A stretch of DNA of 64,000 nucleotides, from the NCBI RefSeq assembly GCF_009711095.1, contig NZ_WMJZ01000006.1, forward strand, positions 1-64,000, written 5' to 3'. This DNA is from Intestinirhabdus alba (GTDB lineage Bacteria; Pseudomonadota; Gammaproteobacteria; Enterobacterales; Enterobacteriaceae). Each line of letters starts with the position of its first letter. Within the stretch, counting starts at the first letter, position 1. The translations under genes and the position numbers were made by a program. Positions 43,373 to 52,598 of this stretch are shown here, piece by piece. The notes beneath the pieces were generated by a model that saw nothing but the letters and a program-made list of their open reading frames with translations, did no database searches and was not told the DNA's origin.

Positions 43373-45006
43373 GCTCCCTCCTGCATCAGCTGACGATACT
43401 TCATATGATCCTGGTACATCTCGTGGAAAACCCGGTACTTACGGTCATAGTACTGCTTAATGCTGTTGGTCTGCGGAGTCACCGTTTTGCCAATCCGGCT
43501 CATTGCCGACATGGCTTCCGGGAAGGTGTCAAACACCCCGGCGGCGAGGGTGCCCATCATGGCCCCGCCCAGCAGCATCGCCTCGCTCTCTTCCGGCAGC
43601 AGCATCGCGCAGCCGGTGGCGTTGGCGTGCTCCTGAACGAAGATCGGGTTTTTGGTCCCGCCGCCGCTGGCCATAATGGTGTCAATGCTGTAGCCGCTTT
43701 GGTTCATGGTTTCAATAATATGCCGGGTGCCTAAGGCTATCGCCTGAATCGTCGCCAGGTACTGCAGCGCCATATCTTCCGGCGTGCGGGAGAGCTTCAG
43801 GCCGGTAATCGCTCCGGTCAGCGTCGGGTTAGCGCGCGGCGAACGGTTGCCGTGGAAGTAGGGGAGAATGTGCATATCGCGGGTCAGGAAGGCGATATTC
43901 TCAGGCTCGCCGGCCATTTTACGCAGCAGCGCGTTCAGGACTTCATAAATAGTCTGCTGCTGGCTTTTCGCCTGCGCCAGCAGGGCGTCGTAGCAGGGAT
44001 GCGACTGAATCACGTGATCGATCAGCGCCCCGGTCGCCGACTGTCCGCCTTCGTTCAGCCAGTACTCCGGCAGGATCGCCGAGTAGTACGGCCCCCAGAC
44101 GCCGCCGATGAAACGCGGCTCTTTAGAGATAGCCATATGGCCGGTGGAGGTGCCGCCAATCAGCGCCACCCGGCGATCGAAGTCGGCCACCTCGCCGGTA
44201 ACCCCGCAGGCCCCCAGCGTGCCGAGGGTGCCGGCGTGGGCGTCAATGATCGAGACGCTGACCGCGGTGCCCGGCACCAGCCCCATTTCGCTGGCGGCGC
44301 GCTGGGTCAGGCCGTGGCCGAGCGGTTCGCCCATCTTTTTCACATAGCGGCCAATTTTTTCCGCGTCGTGCTCCAGCAGATCTTCCAGACCAATCTCGCG
44401 GAAATAGCTGGCGTCCCATTTGTCCTCATGGCCCATGTAGGTCCATTTGCAGACGGTGGAGCAGAGCGAGCGCGTATCGTCGTTGGTGGCGCGCCAGGTC
44501 AGAAAATCCGGCAGGTCAAAATAGTAGCCGGCGTTGGCCCAGGTGTTCGGCATATGCTGCTTCAGCCACAGCAGCTTCGGGGTCTGCATTTCCGGAGAGA
44601 TGATGCCGCCAACGTACTCCAGCACCCGATGGTGCAGGGCGTTAATGCGCTCAGCCTGGGTGATGGCGCGGTGATCCATCCACACGATAATGTTCTGCTC
44701 GCTGCGCCCGGAGGGGCTGACGGTCAGCGGCTTGCCCTCTTTGTCCAGTACCACCAGCGAACAGGTGGCGTCAAACCCCAGCCCTTTAACCTGGATGGGG
44801 TTGATATCCGACTGGTTAATGGCGTCGCGAACGGCGTTGCACACCGCCTGCCAGATGTTGTCTGAAGATTGCTCAACAAAATCGGCCTGCGGACGGTAAA
44901 TTTCAATGGCACGACTGGCCTGGCCGACCATTCTGCCGTTGAGATCAAATACGCCTGCGCGGGCGCTTCCGGTTCCTACATCCACACCAATGAAATAGCT
45001 CGCCAT
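43369..45006 (-). CDS. FGGY-family carbohydrate kinase (D-ribulokinase-like)
   Basis: Sugar kinase of 545 residues. The N-terminal FGGY domain begins FIGVDVGTGSARAGVFD (phosphate loop), carries VWMDHRAI (DHR-type substrate motif), and the C-terminal domain has the adenosine motif ASGGGTKNPIF. Length and these motifs place it with the FGGY/YpCarbK group of D-ribulokinases rather than with AraB or XylB. It sits between the permease genes and the SIS isomerase gene, so it probably phosphorylates the sugar brought in by the ABC system. The exact ketose is not decidable by eye. Confidence 0.82.
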   Translation of the reverse strand: MASYFIGVDVGTGSARAGVFDLNGRMVGQASRAIEIYRPQADFVEQSSDNIWQAVCNAVRDAINQSDINPIQVKGLGFDATCSLVVLDKEGKPLTVSPSGRSEQNIIVWMDHRAITQAERINALHHRVLEYVGGIISPEMQTPKLLWLKQHMPNTWANAGYYFDLPDFLTWRATNDDTRSLCSTVCKWTYMGHEDKWDASYFREIGLEDLLEHDAEKIGRYVKKMGEPLGHGLTQRAASEMGLVPGTAVSVSIIDAHAGTLGTLGACGVTGEVADFDRRVALIGGTSTGHMAISKEPRFIGGVWGPYYSAILPEYWLNEGGQSATGALIDHVIQSHPCYDALLAQAKSQQQTIYEVLNALLRKMAGEPENIAFLTRDMHILPYFHGNRSPRANPTLTGAITGLKLSRTPEDMALQYLATIQAIALGTRHIIETMNQSGYSIDTIMASGGGTKNPIFVQEHANATGCAMLLPEESEAMLLGGAMMGTLAAGVFDTFPEAMSAMSRIGKTVTPQTNSIKQYYDRKYRVFHEMYQDHMKYRQLMQEGA

Positions 45007-45025
45007 AATATTTTTTCTCCTGAAA

Positions 45026-45979
45026 TCAGGCTTTACGATTCTGTAATGCGATAAAGAGGATCAGCACCGCGCCCCAGAGCGCCATGGTGAGATAGCTACT
45101 GATCCCCAGCAGGTTAAAGCCGCTCTCCAGCATCTGCAGCACCACAAGCGCCAGCACCAGGCCGATAATGCGCCCGAAGCCGCCGTCCGGGTTAATGCCG
45201 CCGAGAACGGAAGCGAGAATGGTCACCAGCAGGTAAGACTCGCCGTAACCGGCCTTTGCAGAGTTAAATTTGGCCATCATCAGAATGGCCGCCGCCCAGC
45301 CCAGCAGGGCGGAGATGATGTAGACGGAGATTTGCACCCGCACGGTATTGACGCCGCTGTAGCGGGTGGCCTGCTCATTGGAGCCGACCAGGTAGAGGCT
45401 GCGTCCGAGAGTGGTGTGCTCCAGCAGCACCCACAGCAGCAGCGCCACCAGCAGAAACAGCAGCAGCGCTACCGGAATACCGGCAATCGTGGCGTTGCCG
45501 AGGTACTGAATGGCGTTCGGGAAGCCGGAGATCACCGTCCCGTTGGAGAGCAGAATATTCAGGCCGGAAATCAGCGTCATCGTGCCGAGGGTGGCGAGAA
45601 TCGGCGAGACGCCGACCCAGGCGATAAGCGCGCCGTTCAGGGTGCCGATCGCCACCGCTACCGCCACGCCCGCCAGCAGCGCCAGCGCCAGGAACAGCGG
45701 GTTATCCGGATGGCTGACGATCACCGCCGCCATCACCAGCGAGCAGGCGTTGGCCCCGGCGATAATCGACAGGTTAATACCGCCCGTCAGCATGGTTATG
45801 CCCATGCCCAGCGCCAGCATACCGAGGATCGGCAGCTGGGAGCCAATGGACTGGAAGTTGGCGATGCTGAAGAAGCGGCCGCCAAGCAGGATCGAGAAGG
45901 CCAACGCCACCACGACAATAATCACGCACTGCAGGCGGATGATGGCATCACCGGGTAAGAATCGGGTCAATGTTTTCAT
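45026..45979 (-). CDS. Sugar ABC transporter permease (RbsC/YphD family), second copy
   Basis: Inner-membrane permease of 317 residues with 8-10 hydrophobic segments and the BPD_transp_2 signature AGANACSLVMAAVI. It lies one base downstream of the first permease gene and 19 bases upstream of the kinase. Together with 45981-46970 it would form a heterodimeric channel. Confidence 0.88.
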   Translation of the reverse strand: MKTLTRFLPGDAIIRLQCVIIVVVALAFSILLGGRFFSIANFQSIGSQLPILGMLALGMGITMLTGGINLSIIAGANACSLVMAAVIVSHPDNPLFLALALLAGVAVAVAIGTLNGALIAWVGVSPILATLGTMTLISGLNILLSNGTVISGFPNAIQYLGNATIAGIPVALLLFLLVALLLWVLLEHTTLGRSLYLVGSNEQATRYSGVNTVRVQISVYIISALLGWAAAILMMAKFNSAKAGYGESYLLVTILASVLGGINPDGGFGRIIGLVLALVVLQMLESGFNLLGISSYLTMALWGAVLILFIALQNRKA

Positions 45980-45980
45980 C

Positions 45981-46970
45981 TTAAAGCTCCCTTGCCAGTT
46001 TGCGTTTTTCGTTCCAGGCCGTGGCGCTGATGCTGACCAGGATAATGACGCCGCTGAACACGGTGTGCCAGTAGGAGGAGACCCCGAGCAGGGTCAGGCC
46101 GTTTTGTAAAAAGGCCAGCAGGATCACGCCGAGCAGCGTGCCGGTCAGCGTACCGCGGCCGCCGCTCATACTGGTGCCGCCGAGCACCACCGCCGCCAGC
46201 ACCGTCAGCTCAAAGCCGAGCAGCGAGTTTGGCGCGACCGACTGGGTGATCTGCGCCTGCACCACGGCGGCGACGCCGGCGAGAATGCCCATATAGCCGT
46301 AGACGTAGAAGTGCAGCTTCAGCAGGTTCATTCCGAGACGCGAAGCCGCATCGCGGTTGCCGCCCATGGCGTAAATCTGGCGGCCGAGGCGGGTCGCATT
46401 CATCAGCACGGCGGTGATAACGATGGTTGCCCCCAGGCAGAGCAGCGGCAGGGTCAGGCCATAGTCGTAGCCGTCCGCTGCGGTAAACGACAGCCAGTTG
46501 ATGCCGTTCATAAACCAGTCGGGGAAGCCGTACAGCCAGGTGCCTTTGGTGGCGTAGACCAGCAGGCCGTAGAAGACGTTCAGCGTGGCGATGGTGATGA
46601 TAATCGCCGGCACGCGCAGCCAGTAGACCAGAAAGCCGTTGATCAGCCCGAGGAGCAGCCCGACCGCAACGGCGATCAGCAGCGCCAGCGCGAAGTTGCC
46701 GCCGTGGGCGATTACCCAGCTCGCCATGGCGTACTGGGCGATGGCGGTCATGGCGGGAAACGAAATGTCGATTCCGCCGGAAATTAACACCACGAACAGC
46801 CCGCAGGCGAGGATGCCGAGAATGGCGTAGCTGGTGGCGACGTCCGTCAGGTTGCCCAGCGAGAGGAACTCGTCGGTGCTGATGCTCAGCCCGACCGCCA
46901 GCGCAACCACCAGCAGCCCCAGCCAGAATTCATGTTGCCCGATCAAACGGGAGAGATGACTGTTATTCAT
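45981..46970 (-). CDS. Sugar ABC transporter permease (RbsC/YphD family), first copy
   Basis: Inner-membrane permease of 329 residues, BPD_transp_2 family, with the conserved GGIDISFPAMTAIAQYA and GGTSMSGGRGT segments. The start overlaps the end of the ATPase gene by 8 bases. Distinct from the following permease in sequence, so this is not a recent duplication. Confidence 0.88.
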   Translation of the reverse strand: MNNSHLSRLIGQHEFWLGLLVVALAVGLSISTDEFLSLGNLTDVATSYAILGILACGLFVVLISGGIDISFPAMTAIAQYAMASWVIAHGGNFALALLIAVAVGLLLGLINGFLVYWLRVPAIIITIATLNVFYGLLVYATKGTWLYGFPDWFMNGINWLSFTAADGYDYGLTLPLLCLGATIVITAVLMNATRLGRQIYAMGGNRDAASRLGMNLLKLHFYVYGYMGILAGVAAVVQAQITQSVAPNSLLGFELTVLAAVVLGGTSMSGGRGTLTGTLLGVILLAFLQNGLTLLGVSSYWHTVFSGVIILVSISATAWNEKRKLAREL

Positions 46971-48471
46971 TGATTACCTCGACCACCTCAGCGATCTCCT
47001 CTTCGCGGCAGCGATGAGGGTTAAATTCGGCCACCAGCTCCCCGCGCCGCATGACCAGCACGCGGTGGCTGTTGTAGTAGGCCTCCGGAATTTCATCGCA
47101 GATCATCAGCACCGCCATCCCCTGTTCGGCAAGATCGCGGGCAATCTGGTAAATCCCCTCTTTGTTGGCGATGTCCACGCCCACCGTCGGCGAATCCAGA
47201 ATCAGGATACGCGGGCTGGTGGCCACCCATTTGGCAATGGCGATGCGCTGGGCGTTGCCGCCGGAGAGCGTTTTGACCGGCAGCTGTGGATCGGACACTT
47301 TAATATTCAGCTCGCGGATCAGGCGGGCCACCAGCCGCTGGGCCTTGCCGTGATCGAGCAGCCCGCTGCGGGTATGCAGCTGGTCGAAGACCGTGACGAT
47401 GGTGTTGTCATAAATCGACTGCTCCATGATCAGCCCCTGGGTCAGGCGATCCTCCGAGACGTAGCCGATGCCGTGCCGGATGGCGTCGTGGTTGTTGCGT
47501 AGCCGGACCGGCTCGCCGTCGATCAGCATTTCGCCGCTCTCCGGGCGGGTCATGCCGAACAGGCTCAGGCAAAGCTCGGTGCGCCCGGCCCCCAGCAGAC
47601 CCACGATGGAGACAATTTCGCCGCCGCGCAGCGACAGGCTGACGTTGTGATATTTCCCCTTGCGGCTCAGGTTGCGCAGCTCCAGCAGGGGCTTTTGTTC
47701 GACGGGAGGCTTCTCCGGCAGCGGGCTGTAGTGGAAGCGCTGGCCGGTCATCAGGAAGGCCAGCTCGTGGCTGTCGAGGTCGCTGGCCGGGTAAGTGCCC
47801 ACCAGCCTGCCGTCGCGCATGACGCTGATGCGATCCGCCACCTCCATGACCTCGTCAAGACGGTGGCTGACGAAGACCACGCAGATGCCGTCCGCCTTCA
47901 GTTCGTTAACCACCCGCAGCAGGCCGTTGACCTCCTGGCGCGTCAGGGAGGCGGTTGGCTCATCCATAATGACCAGGCGCGCGTCGGCGGCAATGGCCCG
48001 GCAGATGGCCACCAGCTGGCGGTCGGCGATGGAGAGCTTCTCAACCTTTTTATCCGGATCGATGGTGACGCCGATGCGCTTCATTGCGGCCAGCGCCTGT
48101 CGCCGCATGGCACCCCGGCGCACCCAGATATCGCCGCCGGGGAGATAGCGGTTAACCGCAATATTCTCCGCCACGCTGAAGTTGGGAAACAGCGACAGAT
48201 CCTGATAGATGACCTGGATGCCGTAGTGCGATGAGAGCTGCGGGGTCAGGTGGTGGAACAGCTTGCCGTCGAGCAAAATCTGCGCCCCTTTTTCCGGCTG
48301 ATACACGCCGGAGATCACCTTAATGATGGTGCTTTTACCGCAGCCGTTTTGGCCCGCCAGACAGTGAACCTCCCCTTTTTCCAGGGTCAGATTCACGTTA
48401 TCCAGCGCCAGCACGCCCGGGAATTGCTTGCTGATATTCTCAAGAGTGATAAATGCGGTGGTGTCTGTCAT
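46963..48471 (-). CDS. Sugar ABC transporter ATP-binding protein (RbsA/XylG type)
   Basis: Two fused nucleotide-binding domains, 502 residues. Domain 1: Walker A GQNGCGKST, degenerate signature LSIADRQ, Walker B LVIMDEP. Domain 2: degenerate Walker A GLLGAGRTE, signature LSGGNAQ, Walker-B-like ILILDSP. This asymmetry is typical of monosaccharide importers (CUT2). The ATG at 48471 has AGGGG 9 bases upstream; a TTG two codons earlier is too close to it. Confidence 0.9.
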   Translation of the reverse strand: MTDTTAFITLENISKQFPGVLALDNVNLTLEKGEVHCLAGQNGCGKSTIIKVISGVYQPEKGAQILLDGKLFHHLTPQLSSHYGIQVIYQDLSLFPNFSVAENIAVNRYLPGGDIWVRRGAMRRQALAAMKRIGVTIDPDKKVEKLSIADRQLVAICRAIAADARLVIMDEPTASLTRQEVNGLLRVVNELKADGICVVFVSHRLDEVMEVADRISVMRDGRLVGTYPASDLDSHELAFLMTGQRFHYSPLPEKPPVEQKPLLELRNLSRKGKYHNVSLSLRGGEIVSIVGLLGAGRTELCLSLFGMTRPESGEMLIDGEPVRLRNNHDAIRHGIGYVSEDRLTQGLIMEQSIYDNTIVTVFDQLHTRSGLLDHGKAQRLVARLIRELNIKVSDPQLPVKTLSGGNAQRIAIAKWVATSPRILILDSPTVGVDIANKEGIYQIARDLAEQGMAVLMICDEIPEAYYNSHRVLVMRRGELVAEFNPHRCREEEIAEVVEVINE

Positions 48472-48488
48472 GGACAATACCCCTGCGA

Positions 48489-48547
48489 GCGTCCGTCCGG
48501 ACGCTTAGCGTTAGTTTTTGTAGATAGCGCCGGCCGGGCGGCCGGCG
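48489..48547 (-). promoter_or_regulatory. Two hairpins between the binding-protein and ATPase genes
   Basis: GCGTCC-GTCC-GGACGC (48489-48504) and CGCCGGCC-GGGC-GGCCGGCG (48528-48547) are perfect hairpins in the 105-base gap. Stable structures after a binding-protein gene commonly protect its mRNA and keep it in excess over the membrane subunits; that role is inferred. Confidence 0.55.
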
Positions 48548-48576
48548 ACGGGTTTCCCTGGTGTGGGCTTAAGGCC

Positions 48577-49560
48577 TCAGAAACCGAGCGACTGGGCGTT
48601 GTCTTTGGTGACTTCGAGTATTTTATTAAAGCGGATCACCTTTTTCTCCATATCGACGTCGGCTTTGCCTAAACCGTCGATGGACAGATCCTGAGTCACT
48701 TCTTTGCCCTGCAGCAGTTGGTTAGCTACCGTGACCAGCGCGTATCCCGCGTCTTTGGGGTCCCACAGCAGCGCTTTTTTGATATCTCCACGCATCAGGT
48801 AAGGTGCCGCCTGGCCCGGCATGGCAATACCGACCACGGCAATCTTATCCTTAGCGCGCTTCTTCTGAACCGCCTGTCCGGCACCGATCGGGCCCAGCGA
48901 GCCGAAGCCGATAATCCCTTTCATCTGCGGATAAGTTTTCATCAGATCCAGCGTGGTGGCGTAAGATTTATCAATGCTCTCAGCGACCGGCAGGCGCGAC
49001 GTCACTTCGAACATTTCCGGGTATTTTTCTTTCTGGTATTTAATGGCGAAATCGGCCCAGGCGTTATGTAACGGCACGGTCAGCGAGCCGACGTAGAGGG
49101 CATAGCCGCCTTTACCGCCCATATTTTTAGCCAGCTCATCAACGTTGGCCTGAGCGTATTTTTCGCTGTCGATGGTTTCGATATCCCACTGACCAATTTG
49201 CTGATCGGGTGATTCGTGGGACAGAACGACGATCCCCTTCTCCCGCGCCTTTTTCAGCACCGGCTCAAGCACTTTGGCGTCATTAGGAACCACGATAATC
49301 GCGTTCACGTTCTTGGCGATCAAATCCTCAATAACCTTCACCTGCTGGGCCGGATCGGGAGTAGAAGGACCGGTCTGGTAGGCGTGTACGTCCAGCTTCT
49401 TAGCCGCTTCGTTGACGCCGGTTTCCATCCGGTTGAACCAAGGGATACCGGTCACTTTGGCAACTACGGCAATTTCATATTTTTCCGCTGCAAAGGACGT
49501 GCCGGACAACATGCATGCAGAAACCAGGGTTGCACTGAGTAATGCGAGTTTGAATTTCAT
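48577..49560 (-). CDS. Periplasmic sugar-binding protein (LsrB/RhaS/YphF-like)
   Basis: First gene of the operon, 327 residues. The signal peptide (MKFKLALLSATLVSACMLSGTSFA) cleaves before AEKYEIAVV. The mature part is a Peripla_BP_4 domain (KVTGIPWFNRMETGVNEAAKKL, QVKVIEDLIAKNVNAIIVVP) as in the autoinducer-2/rhamnose binding-protein branch. It would deliver the sugar to the two permeases below. No regulator gene adjoins it; the upstream 498 bases contain a strong palindrome (49744-49776). Confidence 0.87.
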   Translation of the reverse strand: MKFKLALLSATLVSACMLSGTSFAAEKYEIAVVAKVTGIPWFNRMETGVNEAAKKLDVHAYQTGPSTPDPAQQVKVIEDLIAKNVNAIIVVPNDAKVLEPVLKKAREKGIVVLSHESPDQQIGQWDIETIDSEKYAQANVDELAKNMGGKGGYALYVGSLTVPLHNAWADFAIKYQKEKYPEMFEVTSRLPVAESIDKSYATTLDLMKTYPQMKGIIGFGSLGPIGAGQAVQKKRAKDKIAVVGIAMPGQAAPYLMRGDIKKALLWDPKDAGYALVTVANQLLQGKEVTQDLSIDGLGKADVDMEKKVIRFNKILEVTKDNAQSLGF

Positions 49561-49743
49561 CGTTGTACCTTTTATCAGGGTCAGGGCATGTCACGCCGTG
49601 AGGTTAACAATGAAGGAAAGAGGTAATGAACAGCAAATGCAGAAAGTGTGATATACATCCGCCAAAGTTAATTTTTAGATAAATATTGGTTAAAAAATAG
49701 TTAAATTGAACCTGAATGCACATACAGTGCAGGGGTTTTTCTG

Positions 49744-49776
49744 TTAAATTAAATGTTTATTTAAACATAAATTTAA
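49744..49776. promoter_or_regulatory. AT-rich 33-bp palindrome in the divergent region
   Basis: TTAAATT-AA-ATGTTT-ATTT-AAACAT-A-AATTTAA is almost fully self-complementary. It lies between the divergent sugar operon (start 49560) and the metal-uptake pair (start 50059) and could be an operator for either. The rest of 49561-50058 is AT-rich and carries no supported gene. Confidence 0.4.
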
Positions 49777-50058
49777 CTGATCGTTATCATTTGATGTTTT
49801 AACGATCCTCCGCAGTCTGCTTTCAGGCTGGCTGGCGGCAGAGGAAATTTGCAAAATTGAGAACTGAATCGAGACCAGAATCTGTGCCCCCAGGAAGGTG
49901 TTGAATGTTATCCTCACCGCAGCGTCATCAGGCTGGATATCCGTCACAGGGCAGGCGGTACGCACTCCCGCCCGCTCAAAAACGCTTTGCGCCTCGGCAG
50001 GATGCGTAAATAATTCAGAGGATTTCTGGCTGGCCCGGATTTTTGCTATGGAGAAGAG

Positions 50059-50697
50059 ATGCAACCTATTAAACGCGCCGCGCTGATATTTTTTCTCGCC
50101 GTACTGTCCGCGGGCGTCGGTGCCCATCCTCACAGCTTTATTTATCTGCAAACGCAGCCGGTGAGCGAAAATGACAGCCTCGTGGCGCTGCAGATGCGCT
50201 GGGCGATGGATGAGCTGACTTCCGCCGATCTGCTCTACGACGCGGGGGACGCGCAGCCCGGTTCGGCAGTCTGGAAAAGGCTGGCGACGGAGGTGATGGC
50301 CAACGTGCTGGCGCAGCACTATTTCACTGAGCTGTGGCGTGGTGATAAGCCGGTGGCCTTGCAAAAGCGGCCGACGACCTACTCGCTGACCAGAGAGGGC
50401 CATCAGGCGGTGCTGACCTTTGTGCTGCCGCTGGCCGAGCCGCAGCCGCTTGGCGGAGAGAGCTATACCTTTTCGACCTTCGACCCCTCTTATTATGTGG
50501 ATATGAGCTATGCGGAGGAGAAAGACGCCTCGCTGCCGCAGAATCTGGAGGGGCGCTGCCGGATTGTCGTAGAGACCCCGACGCCCGGCGAAGAGATGCT
50601 GAGCTTTGCGCAGTCCCTCGACAGAGCGGACGCCCCGCCGGAGGATATGAATTTAGGTAAACAGTTTGCGCAGAAGGTGACGCTGCAATGTCGATAA
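50059..50697 (+). CDS. DUF1007 periplasmic protein, ZevA-like
   Basis: Secreted protein of 212 residues: signal peptide to about residue 22 (ending VGA), then HPHSF, the hallmark N-terminal His motif of DUF1007. In Haemophilus influenzae such a protein (ZevA) works with a NicO-family permease (ZevB) in zinc acquisition. The next gene here is that permease, with a 10-base overlap. Nickel or cobalt remain possible. GAGAAGAG precedes the ATG. Confidence 0.78.
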   Translation: MQPIKRAALIFFLAVLSAGVGAHPHSFIYLQTQPVSENDSLVALQMRWAMDELTSADLLYDAGDAQPGSAVWKRLATEVMANVLAQHYFTELWRGDKPVALQKRPTTYSLTREGHQAVLTFVLPLAEPQPLGGESYTFSTFDPSYYVDMSYAEEKDASLPQNLEGRCRIVVETPTPGEEMLSFAQSLDRADAPPEDMNLGKQFAQKVTLQCR

Positions 50698-51668
50698 TTT
50701 CTCCGCTCCTTCGGCAAAGCCGCCGCGGGCTGGCGCTCTGGCCGCTGGCGCTGTTTCTGCTGCTTCTGGCGGCGGGAGGACTCTGGCTGTGGCAGGCATG
50801 GCCGCAGGTGATGGTAAAAAGCGTGCTCTGGCAGCGGGAGGTCAATCAGCAGATGAGCGGACTGCTGAAGGCGGTGGCCGCTAAACCGGCGCAGGCGGGC
50901 GGGCCGCTGCTGCTGTTCAGCTTTATGTACGGGGTGTTCCACGCGCTGGGGCCGGGGCACGGCAAGGTGGTGATCGCCACCTGGCTGGCGACCCATCCGT
51001 CGAAGCTCCGGTCGGGCATTTTCCTGACGCTGGCCTCCTCTCTATTGCAGGGGCTGGTGGCGATCGCGCTGGTCGTGGCGGTGCTGATGGTGTTCCGGCT
51101 TCCGGCGCGGCAGCTTCACCTGAGCAGCTTCTGGCTGGAGAGGGTAAGCTATGGGCTGGTCGGCGCGCTGGGCGTTATTCTTTGCTGGCGGGCGCTGAAA
51201 AAGCTGCTTGCCCTGGCGGGGCGGCCGACGTTCAGCACATTGACGCCGCACCACGCCCACTCGCAGGGCTGCGGCTGCGGACATCAGCATCTGCCGACGC
51301 CGGAGCGGCTGCAGAGTGAAGATGACCGCCGCGCCCGGCTGATGATTATTCTGTCGATGGGGATGCGGCCCTGCTCCGGGGCGATTATGGTGCTGCTGTT
51401 CAGCAAGGTAATCGGCGTTTTTGCCTGGGGAATGGCCTCGGCGCTGGCGATGGCCGCAGGCACATCGCTGACGGTTAGCGCGCTGGCGGTGCTGACCCAC
51501 AGTTTCCGCACCCTGGCGGTAAAGCTGAGCGGCCATAAGGCTCCCGCACTCTGGCGGCAGATCGGCTGGGCTACGCTGGCGCTGGCCGGCGGCATGATAC
51601 TGATCGCGGCGGCGGGCGTGATGTGGGCGAGTACGGCAGCAACGGGAAGCGGGGGAAGACCGTTTTGA
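50688..51668 (+). CDS. NicO/RcnA-family metal permease, ZevB-like
   Basis: Inner-membrane protein of 326 residues with about 6 membrane segments. The NicO signature YGVFHALGPGHGKVVI is present. A cytoplasmic or periplasmic loop is rich in His/Cys (HHAHSQGCGCGHQHLP), and a second motif MGMRPCSGAIMVLL follows. The overlap with the DUF1007 gene supports a two-part zinc (or Ni/Co) import system. RcnA-type efflux proteins share the fold, but they lack the DUF1007 partner. Confidence 0.8.
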   Translation: MSIISPLLRQSRRGLALWPLALFLLLLAAGGLWLWQAWPQVMVKSVLWQREVNQQMSGLLKAVAAKPAQAGGPLLLFSFMYGVFHALGPGHGKVVIATWLATHPSKLRSGIFLTLASSLLQGLVAIALVVAVLMVFRLPARQLHLSSFWLERVSYGLVGALGVILCWRALKKLLALAGRPTFSTLTPHHAHSQGCGCGHQHLPTPERLQSEDDRRARLMIILSMGMRPCSGAIMVLLFSKVIGVFAWGMASALAMAAGTSLTVSALAVLTHSFRTLAVKLSGHKAPALWRQIGWATLALAGGMILIAAAGVMWASTAATGSGGRPF

Positions 51669-51672
51669 TTAA

Positions 51673-51705
51673 CGACGCCGGACGTGCTGGCAGCGCCCGG
51701 CGTCG
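51673..51705. terminator. Hairpin between convergent metal permease and suhB
   Basis: CGACGCCGG (51673-51681) and CCGGCGTCG (51697-51705) pair perfectly. It fills the 42-base convergent gap and probably terminates both transcripts. Confidence 0.55.
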
Positions 51706-51710
51706 GCGCA

Positions 51711-52514
51711 TTAGCGCTTCAGCGCGTCGCTCAGCGTATCGCGCATAGAGGCCAGCATCGATTTCACTACGCGCGGGTTACCCGCCACGAGGTTGCCGGT
51801 CATGATGTAGTTATGGCCGCCGGTGAAGTCGCTGACGATGCCGCCCGCTTCGCGTACCAGCAGCTCGCCCGCGGCGAAATCCCACGGACGCAGGCCAATC
51901 TCAAAGAAACCGTCAACGCGGCCGGCCGCCACATAGGCCAGATCCAGCGCGGCGGAGCCGGTGCGGCGGAAGTCCGCGCATTCGGTGAATAGCTTGCCGA
52001 CGATATTGATATAGGTGGCCGCATGCTGTTTGGCCTTGAACGGGAAGCCGGTGGCCAGAATGGTGCCGTCCAGATCGCGGGCGTTGCTGCCGCGCAGACG
52101 GTAGCCGTTCAGCTGCGCGCCCTGGCCGCGGGTAGCGGTGAACAGTTCGTTGCGCATCGGATCGTAAACCACGGCGACTTCCGTACGGCCTTTAATGCGT
52201 ACGGCGATAGATACCGCGAAGTGCGGCAGGCGCTTGATAAAGTTGGTGGTGCCATCCAGCGGATCGATAACCCATTGAACATCCTGATCTTCACCAATAT
52301 GTTCACCGCTTTCTTCGGTGATGATGGTGTGCTGCGGGTAAGATTTGCGAATGGTGTCGATAATCACCGCTTCGGCGGCCTTATCCACGTTGGTCACGAA
52401 ATCGTTACTGCCTTTCTGGCTCGCCTCTACGGCGTCCGGAGTTTCATAGTTTTTGGCAATTATATTACCCGCCTTGCGCGCGGCGCGCACGGCGATGGTC
52501 AGCATCGGATGCAT
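51711..52514 (-). CDS. suhB: Inositol-1-monophosphatase / Nus factor SuhB
   Basis: Mg-dependent phosphatase fold of 267 residues. In E. coli it also joins the rRNA antitermination complex. Metal-binding motifs ITEESGE and WVIDPLDGTTNF are intact, and the C-terminal signature is GLRPWDFAAGELLVREAGG. Position before trmJ is as in E. coli. Confidence 0.96.
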   Translation of the reverse strand: MHPMLTIAVRAARKAGNIIAKNYETPDAVEASQKGSNDFVTNVDKAAEAVIIDTIRKSYPQHTIITEESGEHIGEDQDVQWVIDPLDGTTNFIKRLPHFAVSIAVRIKGRTEVAVVYDPMRNELFTATRGQGAQLNGYRLRGSNARDLDGTILATGFPFKAKQHAATYINIVGKLFTECADFRRTGSAALDLAYVAAGRVDGFFEIGLRPWDFAAGELLVREAGGIVSDFTGGHNYIMTGNLVAGNPRVVKSMLASMRDTLSDALKR

Positions 52515-52598
52515 CGGTCTCTCTCACTGGATGTTAAAGAACGGGGAAAACGGCGCGGAGTATAGCAGCAAATTCGGAATATGTCCTGGTTTTATGTT

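Noticed and set aside
49744-50403. 219-codon minus-strand frame over the ZevA-like gene
   Set aside because: Mostly antisense to a gene with a signal peptide and the DUF1007 motif; it would also run through the palindrome.
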